This document shows, one piece after another, positions 38,545 through 50,126 of a stretch of DNA of 64,000 nucleotides. A program made the translations under genes and the position numbers. The stretch is from contig OY992832.1 in NCBI GenBank assembly GCA_963921425.1, forward strand, positions 9,796,001-9,860,000, in the 5' to 3' direction. How positions within the stretch are numbered: the first letter of the stretch is position 1; each line of letters starts with the position of its first letter. The DNA is from Dryas octopetala (lineage: Eukaryota; Streptophyta; Magnoliopsida; Rosales; Rosaceae). The notes below the pieces were generated by a model that was given only the letters and a program-made list of their open reading frames with translations, was not told where the DNA came from and did not search any database.

Positions 38545-41500
38545 TTATACTTTGCTTTTGTGTTCTGGCCTGTGAGTATACTCGTAATCTGAGTGTACAA
38601 AAGCCCGTTCGACTTCAGGGAGTTGCTCGAGCTTCTCTTGGAGTGTCTCACCGATGTTATGTGATTTGTTCAGACGCATGTCTTCTGGTAAGACAATGTC
38701 AACCTCCACAAAGTAATGAGCACCAAATGTGTATGCCCTCACTGTGTCAATGTGCTTGATCTCTTCATGGTGGTTCCATATCAAATACGTTAACTTAGCT
38801 AAGAACTCAGGTGGGGCTGTTCTTCCAATTAGCGAATGTACATTCTCCAACACTGTCTTTGCCCATGTATTGATTGTATACAGTGCTATCTGCATTATGT
38901 GTTCAAGAATGAAATTAACATTAATCAATAAACATAGAATAACTCCTCAATGAAGTGCTTCTTTGAGCAAGTCACAGAGAAGTGCTTCTTTGAAGCGAGT
39001 GCAGAAGATTGTGTTAATTAATTGTATGCAAATGAAAGAAAAAGAACATTTTAAAACCCAGTATACAAACAACAATTTGTTTGGGAGAGGAAGTGAGAAT
39101 AGTTATGATGATGAAAGAACTTACCACAATAGCACCAGTAGGATCAATCCACCAGTAAAACCGGACAGCTAGAACCGCTGCTGCTAAACCAACTGAATTA
39201 GTAATGACATCAAAAAAATGGTCTTGTGCATAGGCCCGTACAATCTCATTTTTAAATCGACGACAGTAGACCATGAGCACAAACTTCACTACTGTGACTG
39301 AGACCATGATGCCAATCATCCACTTCTCCTGCCCCTCTTTCATTTTCGGCCGTGACTGCACCCAAAAAAGATACAAAGGAACATATGGTTAGGTTCTTGA
39401 AGTGTCTAAAGATATTCTCTACACTATTAACTAACATACAGCAGTGAAATGTGAGTACATCATTAAAAGTATCTACTTAACATAGCAATAGACTCAAGAT
39501 TGAAGTTTGAAATATTATATCTTCCTTTCTTTTTCCAGGAACTGAAAATCTATTGTTATGCTACCACAGAAATCTATAGTAGCTGACAAATTGGAACCTC
39601 TTACAAGTCAGTTAAAAGGGAACATCGTAGTACAAGCTTTATCAAAACCAATAAAAACCTGACCAGATTCCTTCCTAGTCCAAGTTTCAGGTTGAAGTGG
39701 GGAAAAAAAAAAATAAGGGTCACCTGCCTCTGAGACGAGTGCCCTAGCAGACTCGAGCAATATTTGCAGTCCAAGAGTTGCCATAACAGATGCAAAGACA
39801 ATGATGCCCTGCATGATAAAGCATAATTATTAGAGATACAACAAACAGAAACAGGGCTGACAAATACTAACAAACTTGGGGGGGGAGGCATTTACTCTGC
39901 ACAATAAGGACACAACTTTGCCTGTCTGACACATGAGTTGATTATTGCAAGCCAAATGTAGACATCCCACTAAATCCTGGTTACTTTTAACTTACATTCC
40001 AAAACTTAAGGTGTCATTACTCTAATTTAGAGTAAACTAAACTGTCTTTCTTTTGTTATATCCAGGAACCAAACTCATATATATATTTTATGTTTTTTTA
40101 CCCCTATATTTGTCTTGATAGACAGTACGAAATGCCAGGAGCCCTTCCCATCCAATACTATTTACCTATTTCCTCATGTAGGTTTAAATCCATGGTTTCA
40201 TTGACTAGTGTTTCCCATTTCAATCAGGTGAAATTACAATGTTGGCCCACCAAAATCAAGAAGACAATATATGTAGTTGTATTCCAATTCATCCGACTGT
40301 TGTGGGAATAAAATACCAACTATTTTCAGAATTGTCATAGGTTAGCAAGCTTGATGCCTTACCACTGGTTGCATACGTTTCTTCCCAATAGGATAGTGAT
40401 ACTGGTTTGGAGTTTTCATGGCATTGGCAGTGAACCACAAAATAAAGCCTGACAAGAGATCCAAGAGGGAATCCAAGGTAGAGGCAATAACAGCCAATGA
40501 TCTGCTCATAATTGAAGCATAAACTTTTGCTGCAAAAAGCACCAAATTGGCTATGTTTGATGCATGAACTGCCATCCTCTCACTCTTTGCTAGCTGCTTC
40601 ATTTCATCCTGAGATGAAATGTATTCAAAATACAGAAGAGTTTAATTCAAAAATTAGACATTCCAGGAATTGGCATGCTACAAGAAACAATGACCGTGCA
40701 GACTATCAGAAAAAGTTAGAAGAGCTTGAAACCAGTGTACAACCTTCCAAAAATTTAACTAAAATGCATTTAAATTTTCCGAACTTAACATAAAGAAATG
40801 GCCAATGGGAAAACCAATATGATATCCAAAAGTTAATCAAAAGAGAGGCAATATAATACAACTTGAACCGACCTCAGTAAGACCTCCAGGCAAACAACCC
40901 TCGTCAGTCATGGTCTCCATCTCACTGAACCCTTCAAGAAGCCTTTCTTGTTGCTTGTAATACTCTTCAACATTGTATTGCTTCCCTAAGGTCAAAAGTC
41001 CAAGAAAGTTAAATTCAAGAAGTCTATGAAATTATGGAAGTTTCCTGACTTATCATATATTGATGAAACCATTAATATTACTAGTGAATTACACATCAGG
41101 CACATAACATTTGAGAAACCAAGTATAAATTGTCAAACTTGTCAAATTAATAACAAAATGTCGGCCAAAATTTATATCATTTCGTTCTAAATAGCAAAAA
41201 GCGGGGCTTCTGAGGCCAAAATGGAAGATAAGGCCCCTCTCAAACACAATAAATTATTTCAGGCATAGATTGTTGAACAGAATATATGGAGGAATAAAAT
41301 TAACTTCTATTACAAATAACTTCAAACTAGAAATGCACAAGTACAATACAGTACAAACTACAAACTATAGCCACTTGTGCAGAGAAACACCCACTTTAAC
41401 ATTTATAAATAAATCACCCTTTGTATCATTCATTATAACTTTAGAAAAATTAAACCATGGCTTTCAAGTTTCAAAAACAAGCCCTGTTACCATCAAATTC

Positions 41501-41950
41501 AAAACCAACTCTTCCAAACAATTTAACCTTTCAACCACCACCCAATAGTACCCGATAGTCCAAAAACAAAGAGAATTGTGCTGATAACTCCAAAAATGAA
41601 CCTTTCATAAATATCATCAAGAACAGAGAGATGGGGTTAAAACATTAATGCATGGCAATACAAACACAAATTCCATATACGAATAACAATGATGATGAAG
41701 ATGACAATGATGAGAAGGGCTTACTGGGAGAGCAAAAGCGACGGAAAGCGAAAGTACGGCAATGATTGTCATGGTCAGTACGAGAAGGGCTTTTCTGGGG
41801 TAGCCGGAACTCCTTAAGGTCGAGTCTCCAGGAAGCTTTTCCGGGGGGCTGTACGGCGTCGTCTTGGGACACCAGAAGCGGTTCCCTTCGGCAGTCACTA
41901 ATACCAGAAGAGGAAGAAGACGAAGTGTGCGAAGTAGTAGTCATCTCCAT
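38545..41950 (-). CDS. Metal tolerance protein, Mn-type cation diffusion facilitator (copy A)
   Basis: Six coding exons on the minus strand: 41950-41725, 40985-40873, 40608-40363, 39808-39728, 39355-39125 and 38889-38545, giving 413 residues. CDF proteins export or sequester divalent metal against protons. Both metal sites are DxxxD (DSLLD at 159-163, DHFFD at 267-271), the mark of Mn-CDFs (plant MTP8-11 groups). Also seen are the conserved [31 protein letters not shown] and [13 protein letters not shown], and a C-terminal cytosolic domain ([20 protein letters not shown]) ending in a His-containing tail. Intron 4 fits only as GC-AG (GAG|GCAGGT); a GT donor two bases later breaks the frame. 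Exon 3-5 lengths equal those of copy B at 50.1 kb. It resembles MTP9/MTP10. Confidence 0.93.
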
Positions 41951-43875
41951 GACAATTGGCGAAAATTGTCCAAGAAGCCAAACCGCTTGGCTCTCTCGGT
42001 TTTTTAAATGTATACGAGAGTGCGTTAAATCCTTGACTCATTCATTCATTCATTCAAAGTGTGTGTATGATTATATATCTCTGTTTTTTACGGGACTGAA
42101 AGTGCCTTTCTTCTTATGTGGCGTGACAACTAAAAGTTTGTAACCACCTCGCCTCAATACGTGGAGCGAACTATCAGACTCCTTTATCATTTCAGAGACG
42201 TGCTACTACGACAACAATTCTAAATGGGGTAAAACGTTGTAATTTTTTTTTTTAAAAAATAGCGTCATTAATTCGTAGTCTTCTAACTATTTTGGAGTTC
42301 TCTAATTACTTACTTCCAACCTTTTTTTCTTTTTTTCTTTTTTTCTTTTTTTGCCTTTTCTTTTCCGCCTCTTACGTTAGGTACTTATTTTCTGCCTCTT
42401 TTTCTACTCCTGATGCCAATGTCACAAATATACGTAAATTGTGACATAATTACACTTTTAAGGTTGGTTGCATTTTTACTTACTTTTTTTAGAACAATAA
42501 TACTAGTTGTCTCACTTTTTTTTTTCTTACATCTGTATCCCACTTAATGTGTCATTACTTTACTGGAAGGGTATTTTCTCTTTTTTTTTTTTAAGTTTTG
42601 ATTTTTTAATTTTTAGTGTCCAATGTATGAATGTCATGTAAGATGGTATAAAATTGTGATATAAAAATGTCGTAAGTGTATCATTACTGTTTTTAGGATT
42701 GTTCATTCCTTATGTTTAGGGTTAACTTTGTAAGTTTTGAGCAAACCCAAAATTTGAGAGTTGAATTATAAACTATATTTTTAAAAGACGATTTTATACC
42801 TTAAAGTAATTAATCCTAAATTATAAGCTTTCAGCTCTCTTAAATATCATCATTATCGAGCTACTTATTTCAAAATAATATTTGATGTGATAATCAGATA
42901 GTTATCTTGAATTTCTTTTAGTTTTTAGCAAAAGTTCTCTGTTATTGTCCTTATTTCTCAAGTTTTGATCTCTAGCTGTTATTTCCGTCAAATGCTTGTC
43001 TTTCATCTCATACAATCTAGTTTATGTTCATGTTAACCGGCCGCATTATCGAATCAGAAATGTAATGGCCGTCGGCTAAGTACAGCGTGATTAATTTATT
43101 AAACTTGGAGTTATTGAGTGCTTTACGAAACCATTAATTAATGGATCATGACACATATTGGATATTGCAATTTGCAAGGTATAACCTTTCTTTGTTGCTG
43201 CTTTTGCAGCCACGCTTGGCCTTGGACTGCTATAGTGCTGGAGTTGATATCTATGAAACTATATATTAATACTAATTAACCAGAAGATTCATATTTAACC
43301 ATGCAAATCCACAATGGGTTGCCTATATAGTTCAAATCATTCTTAGGAAAAATCTAAGAGGATTAATATTGTCGAATCAGAAAAATTAATAAAATAAAAA
43401 ATTTAAGAGGATTTATGGATGTTAGTGGGAAGACATTGTAAGGACTACGGATCTTAAACAATGAAGTATCTTCTTCCACTTTGGAAAAAAGCAAGGACTT
43501 GAATAATGCATGGGTGGCCAAAGTTGGCCAATCCATTGATAAAGATTCATATAGAGAAACATTTTATATGTGTCAGTGTCACACTTTTGAATTTGGATGT
43601 CGCATGCATTGCCTCGTCATTCACTTTTGGGTAAGTTATATAATTACAAAAAAGCCTAATTATTGATATATTTAGAAATATTTATTTCTCATTTATTGAA
43701 ATAAGTTTTAAAATTGAATCTTTTGATCAATGTTCATTTGATATAGTACGTGTTCATGATAATTAATAAAAAATAATTGAAATCTCTCCTCTTACAAATA
43801 AAAAAAACTTAATGAATTAGAAATATTCGTCCATTAACTAAAAATTGCTTTACAAATTAATTACTAGACTATTAG
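41951..43875. other. Intergenic region upstream of MTP copy A
   Basis: Promoter side of the minus-strand MTP gene, then AT-rich DNA with T-rich (TTTTTTC)n stretches near 42320-42360. No gene or RNA was recognised. Confidence 0.5.
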
Positions 43876-43883
43876 GTCGAGCT

Positions 43884-44252
43884 TAGGGATGGCCAAATTA
43901 CCTGTTGGGTGGATACCCGCAAACCCGTTCCCATCCCGCCTACAAATTTTTCAAACCCATACCCGCTAATAGTGGCATGGGTATCACCCATGCCCACCCC
44001 ACAGGTAATGGGTTATCCAAACCCGACCCACAATCCACCACTTCTTTTTTGTATCAATAAAGGAAAAAAGCAATCCGATTCCACTGTGCAGGGTGGATCA
44101 GGACTTGTACAGGATTTTTGTTCTCAAACATTCAAGTTTCTGAAGCTGAACTTCCTATTGAGATGGACTAATTATGTCGCGAAAAAATCGAATGCAAAAA
44201 CCAAACATCATTTTTTTAGATTTTCTAAGCGACCAAACAAAATAACAAAGCT

Positions 44253-44295
<43 letters not shown>

Positions 44296-44636
44296 CACCA
44301 GACTTTCTAAGAAAATCTAATTTGTCCCAGTAATCAAACACAGCAACTAAGCATTAATTTGGGATTTATGAGGTTCAATAGTTGTGTTTTTATTTTTTTT
44401 GGTGTTGTTTCAATAAAAGCTTTTTTAACAATTTCCTTGTTTTTAGTTAATATAATAATAAAGATTTAACATATATTTGGGTACCCATGGGTATTACCCA
44501 AACCCACCTTATCTCTATGCAGGTTTTATAAAAATTCTCATACCCAGTCCAAACCCAATAATAGTGTCCCAAACCCATCCCCTAATGAAATAGATCTGGC
44601 GAGTACCAATACCCATGGGTGAAATAGTCATTCCTA
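43884..44636. mobile_element. Non-autonomous hAT-type element, 753 bp, with 8-bp target duplication
   Basis: Identical 8-base flanks GTCGAGCT lie at 43876-43883 and 44637-44644. Inside, the left end TAGGGATGGC and the right end (minus strand) TAGGAATGAC form imperfect terminal inverted repeats. Eight-base duplications with short TIRs define the hAT superfamily. Subterminal DNA is full of ACCC/GGGT words such as GGGTACCCATGGGT, as in other plant families of this type. It contains a (GA)n run at about 44259-44292. No transposase frame exists. Confidence 0.85.
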
Positions 44637-44644
44637 GTCGAGCT

Positions 44645-46338
44645 ACTTGATCCTTTTTTTGTTACGTTGAGTAGATTTTGTTACTTGGAATTCAAATGAC
44701 GTTTTTCTTTTAGCCGGCACAAAAAATATTGGATTTCCAGTGTGGTTGTTGCTCATTCTTACTCTCAAAGATCGTTTTCTTAATGTTCATTGTAGGCTAT
44801 CATCATGTTTATGTAGGAAGCCAGTGACTCCAAATTACTTATTGATTGTATAATGCGACATTGTTTCGTAGCTTCATACCGATATTAAAGTATTAATTAA
44901 CTGGTTCTTCTTTCACATGTATTAAATTTCATTCTATGTATCTAATATTTTTTCTTTCTCATTTTAACTTTTGATTTCTTCAATCTAGCTAGGTTGTATT
45001 TGGAGTTTTGCGTTGTAATTTTTTTTTGGTAAAAAGTAAATTTTATTTTCATTAGCAACATAAAACATATTTTTTACATAAAAATAGGCGACAATTATTT
45101 ATCATTTAAAATTATATTATCATTTTAGAGTTGTGGTGATTTTTCAATGTTGGAGGAGTTATAAGTTTCAAATTTTCAATGTAGAACAAAAACTGCATGG
45201 TTCCACTTACTCAAAATTCATTGGGGATGCCGCCTACTACTAAAATTCCGGTTTTTGCAACAGTTGTGTTCTTCTATGCAAGAAGAAGACTTAGAAATAA
45301 CAAAGAAGTTTGGATTTGAAAAAGTATGCTTAGGCAGTTCCTTCACTGAACACAACATAATGAAGAGGAATTTGTATCATTTTAAATCCCTATTCTTATC
45401 AAAGAAAGGGAACGAGAAAAACCAAAATCTTCCTACTTGAACAAGAAGTCCTATAGTTTACAACTCTTCTTTATATATAAATTCAACATATTGCTCCGCA
45501 TCCCCCCATATGTTTACTATGAAGAGAAGAATCAAAATGATTGAACTGCCTACTCATTATTCATAGGTGAATCATAGAACACCAAAAGCTGTGGTATCTT
45601 ATGGACCTAAAATAGGTCACATCCCTCACGACATAAGATTGAAAGATCTAAACCTTCTTCTTCTGAGCGAAAACGAAGGTGGCCAAAACATATAAATATC
45701 AGCCTAGTCGCTCAGAGGGACATATCTATCCGGATAAAGGATAGTCTAGATCGATTTATAGATTGATTTCTATCCATATAGATAGGTATCTCCATGGGTA
45801 GAGATAAAGATCATTAAATATTAAACTTTTATAAAATAAACACAATAGGATGATATATCACAAGAGATGTAGTACCATTGATTACTCAAGAAAATCATGT
45901 AAATTGACGGTCATATCATTCATATTATATGAGCAACGGCTACGTTCTCTTTCACCTCTCAATCTTCTTTTCATGACTCATCAGGTAAATGTTTATATAT
46001 AATGAAATGCATTGAAAAAAATGTTGTAAAGATTCACCGTCTTAAATCCATAACTAATTTTTGTTGTAATATAATAAACAAATAAATGAAATTTAAAACC
46101 CCATAACTAAACCCAAAAAACAAGAAAAATAAAATTAAAAGATGCTCATCATAGAGTTTAAATAAAATAAATAATGTATACAATACTTTTGGTTCAAAGT
46201 AAATCAACATTCACAATATTCTTATAAAAAAAAAAAAAAAAAAAGATGCGCAATATTTTGCGTCTTTAAAAAAAAAAAAAAAAAAAAAAAGAGTAAACTT
46301 ATCCCAGCAGCCTAATGGGCACCACAGCCCCCGACCCG
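44645..46338. other. Intergenic region with two poly-A tracts
   Basis: AT-rich, no gene recognised. At about 46227-46290 two long A runs flank an imperfect palindrome (GATGCGCAATATTTTGCGTC). This could be a decayed retroposon tail but shows no other such feature. Confidence 0.5.
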
Positions 46339-46388
46339 AGCCCACTAATAAAATGATTTCCGTCTCCCACAGCCCATTACCCAGCCCA
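46339..46388 (+). promoter_or_regulatory. Site II-like AGCCCA cluster upstream of the PDCD2-like gene
   Basis: Three AGCCCA words at 46339-46344, 46371-46376 and 46383-46388 precede a likely leader exon. That exon appears to end at a donor near 46594 (TTTTAG|GTAATT), implying a 5'-UTR intron before the ATG at 47132. Motif-based inference. Confidence 0.45.
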
Positions 46389-47131
46389 TCCCACCCGTAA
46401 ACCCGGCCTTAACCCCTGCTTCCTTGTTCGTTGTTGTTGCAGCCATCCTTGTCTTCTTCGGTCTCCCATTCTCTTCCTCAATCTTCTGGTCTTCACTCTT
46501 CACATAACATCAGCAGCTTCGCCACAGCCAGCTGACCCATTGCTCTTCTCTATTTCTATTTCAATTGAGCATTTGACCTGCCGATCATTTTAGGTAATTT
46601 CTCTATACTCTGTGTTAAAATGTCGTGGTTTACTGAAATTGATTAATTCTGTATTTGTGCTATGATTTCTTATGAATCTGTCAGTTTCTATTTTCGGTTT
46701 TGGATTAATATCATGTAATTTTTAATTAATTAGCTTGCTGTGTTGGTGGTTAGTTTGCAGCAAATAAGCCTGTAAATATCCTGGTTGTGTTTTTTTTTTT
46801 TTGGATGAATTTGGTCCTGCATAACTATAGAGTTTAATAGACAATGCAATGTTTTTTTTTTTCTTCAGTTTTTTGTCTAGTTGTTCTATAAATTTAAGTT
46901 TATGTTCTTTTGCATGATATTTTATCTGGGAGTGTTTTTCTAAAATTTGGGTTCTATTATTTTTATCTACTTTCTTCTTCCATGAAGTCCATGCTTTATG
47001 CAACATTGTTGGTTTTAAGATTTTAAGATGTTAAAAAGTTATCTCAACATTCAGGCATATTCAGGTATAAGGCAAAATAATATTCAGATTTCAGATAAAA
47101 AAAGTCACTTTAGCCTCAATTGCTCCAGAAA

Positions 47132-49710
47132 ATGGCTGGTGGTCTGAAAGGTGATGGTACGGAAGAGTTTAAGGGTCTTCGAATCACCTCTCTGGATGAT
47201 GAGAGTGAAGAAGAAGAAGAACAACAAAACGAGCAAGAAATTGTTGTTGATGACGATGATGATGAAGAAGAAGATGAAGAAGCTAGAAATTCAGTGGTTT
47301 TGGGTTTTGTGAAAAATCCCAAGAAAGCTCACTCTCTTTTACGCCATTTCTTCCCTTCCAAGGCTGGAGGCATACCTGTAAGCTATTAAATCCTTCAATT
47401 TCTAATTACTTACATAGTTACAAAAGACTTTTTGATGCTGTTGTTTCTTTGTCATATAGGCTTGGTTAGATCCAGAAAATTTGCCATCTGGAAGATCTTG
47501 TTTGTGCGACATATGTAGGGAACCCTTGCAATTTGTGCTTCAGGTGAGTGATACTTGAATTTCTTTGATAAAATTCTATTTATTATGGCTTTGTTTTGGT
47601 TTTTTTAAGCAATAAAAGCTGCCAATTAGTTAGTGATAATTAGTCTTTATGTTTATTTGGTTTCTAGGTGTATGCGCCCGAGGAGAAGCAATCTGCATTT
47701 CATCGAACTTTGTTTGTTTTTATGTGTACATCAATGGTGTGTCTTCGTCGAGATCAACATGAGCAATGGAAATGCCATCGGGACAACCCTTCTAGAAGGT
47801 ATTGTTCTCCCTATTATGTCTATAACCAAGGGAATTGTGATTTTTGTTCCTGATTATGTGATGGTTTTTTCAAAGTGTGAAGGTTTTCCGCTGCCAATTA
47901 CCTCGCAATAATCCTTTCTATCCAAGTGAGCCTCCAAAGAAGGATAGTACTGACAATACTCTTGAGGCTGGAGGTAGCATTGTGTTTCACTTCGTATTTA
48001 TAGTTATTAGCTACCTACCTTGAATTATTGCTAAATTATCTTAACATGTTTAACCTTGTTTTATACATTTATACTTTTTTCAATTATGCAAGTTTCACGA
48101 ATTTTATATCTTCAATCAATTTAAGGGCTCTTTTGATGATCTTTGGCCTTTGATTGTTCTAGCTACACTCTGTAATTGGTGTGGTACCTGGAAAGGGACT
48201 AAACGCTGTACTGGTTGCAGAAGAGCACTTTATTGCTCAGAGAAACATTGGGTAATTGGATTTTTTGGGTTTCTGTTATGTTATTTTTAATTCTTTTCAA
48301 ATATCAACAACCATCCTTAAACTACCCTTACTTTTTCTGTAATTTATAGGCCAAGCATTCTCACTCAGGTCACAAAATTGATTGTCAGCGAATGAGAATA
48401 AGTTCTGAGTTGGCTGACAGTAGCTCTGTTAATAGTGAAACCACTTCTGCTGTAGTTCCAAAAGGCAAGTACAAGGTTTTTTTGTGTTTTTTATTTTTTG
48501 GGTGGGGTTGGGGAAGGGGGCTTGAATGCATGTGCACTGAGTTATAGATATGAGATAGTTTAATTTTAAACGAATTCCTTGTTGATAGATATCTGAAACT
48601 TTTTTTTTGTGAGGTGGCTGACACTCGCACAATAAAATAACAAATGTCACGATTTTCAAGTCTTGCTAAGATTTATTATTGATGTAGACTTTCCGATTTC
48701 ACCTCTAATATTTTGTTTTCATTTGCAAACAGTTGCAAGCAATGACTTATGGCCAGAATACAAAATCATACAGGAGTTTGAAAGTTCATACGACACACAA
48801 GTGTCTGATGATAATGTATGTGCTGATTCCTTGGTCCCTAGGAACCAGATGGATGATGCACTGATGTCAATAGCAGACAATTTTGAGGTATTAATTGTTG
48901 TACTCTCGTAATCAATATTAATGTTGTCTTTCTATTGGTAATGAAATTTATACTTTCTTTTCTTTTTCCTGAGAAGAAACGTCATGTTTAATTGCTTAAA
49001 CCCTTACATGTTTATATCCCTGTAATGGAAAGGGTGATGGTGACAAAAAGAGCTGGGCTTCATTCCAAGAGCGCTTACACCTGGCCCCTGAACAAGTATT
49101 AAGGTGATTTATGTTTTCAATAAAGCATGGAAAAATATGGCATTTTTGTTGGATAATGGATGTTACCTGATGCCGATTCGAAATCATATCCCAAAGACAT
49201 CATTGGCACTATTTCTATTTCGTTGATCAAAACCACTTGTTTCCTCAGCCCTATTTTATTTTACAAATTAAGGATCAATTTCTTTTTTGTTTCCTACAGG
49301 TACTGTAGGAGTCCTGGTGCTAAACCCTTGTGGCCGATGTCAAGTGGCCGGCCATCCAAGGCTGATATTCCTAAATGCCGTTATTGTGGTGGTCCATTGT
49401 GTTTTGAATTTCAGGTATTGGATCACCAATGTGCTCTTGACAATTTTTTGTTACGATTGAAGCCCAATTTAAAGTTTCTGCATTTTTGTTTCTTTTACTA
49501 TCAGGGTTGCCACTTTCATTCTAGTCACAAATTTGTTGACCTTGTATGTTTTGTTGGTTTCAGATCATGCCTCAGTTGCTATTTTACTTTCATGTGAAGG
49601 ATGATGTGGACTCTCTTGATTGGGCTACAATTGCTGTTCATACATGTGAAGCCTCTTGTGATGCAAGTGTGGCTTACAAAGAAGAATTTGCTTGGGTTCA
49701 ACTTTCTTAG
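47132..49710 (+). CDS. PDCD2: PDCD2-like MYND zinc-finger protein
   Basis: Ten coding exons: 47132-47377, 47460-47543, 47668-47798, 47876-47973, 48163-48251, 48350-48464, 48733-48887, 49033-49103, 49300-49414 and 49564-49710; 416 residues. The N-terminus has an acidic stretch (about 25-53), then the PDCD2 N-terminal region (LGFVKNPKKAHSLLRHFFPS, GGIPAWLDPENLPSG, CDICREPLQFVLQVYAP, FRTLFVFMC-type segment). A MYND zinc finger spans about 190-228 (CNWCG, CTGCRRALYCSEKHW, HSGHKIDC). The PDCD2 C-terminal domain runs from about 310 (APEQVLRYCRSPGAKPLWPM, KCRYCGGPLCFEFQIMPQLL). Animal and yeast relatives act as chaperones for ribosomal protein uS5 (RPS2) and so support 40S assembly; the plant role is inferred. 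Intron 6 appears to be GC-AG (AAAG|GCAAGT). It lies between two opposite-strand MTP genes. Confidence 0.93.
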
Positions 49711-50126
49711 CCATCTATGGCCAACCAAACAAAAATTTTGCCATCTTTTCTCTTGTCACATACTTTTGTACCTACATATGAGATGTAATACTGTTCCAGT
49801 CTTGTGAATGTTATTCTTGACTAAAAAATTATCATAATTTTTTTTCTTAGCCATCTATGGCCAAAGAACCGCACCAGGAAGCTTCAAGCACTACATAAGA
49901 GAGTTTAAGAATCCCAAATTTCTGAATAACAACTTAATAAAAGGTCATATATCCCATCTTATTGAGTTTCTATGTTGAATGCCCTTCTTCAAATGCTGTA
50001 GTTGATTTTTATTTTTTTTTTAAGAAAAAGAAAAATAGTTGAAACCCTTGTTTAATAATCAGTACCAAATCAATAACCTACAAACCACTATAACGCGTAC
50101 ACCAGTCATCTTGTGTGATTTCTTGA
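49711..50126. other. Gap between convergent PDCD2-like and MTP copy B genes
   Basis: About 415 bases of 3' flank shared by two convergent genes. It includes a near-repeat of CTTAGCCATCTATGGCCAA (49706-49724 and about 49846-49864). No gene. Confidence 0.55.

Noticed and set aside
39728-39808. Frameshift in MTP copy A at the end of exon 4
   Set aside because: A GC-AG donor restores the same exon length and phase as the paralogue, so a frame break is not needed.
43909-44310. Open frame of 133 codons at 43.9 kb
   Set aside because: It lies wholly inside the non-autonomous hAT element and ends in (GA)n-encoded Glu-Arg repeats; not a gene.
46227-46290. Poly-A tracts as a retrotransposon tail
   Set aside because: No coding remnants or target duplications were found around them; treated as simple repeats.
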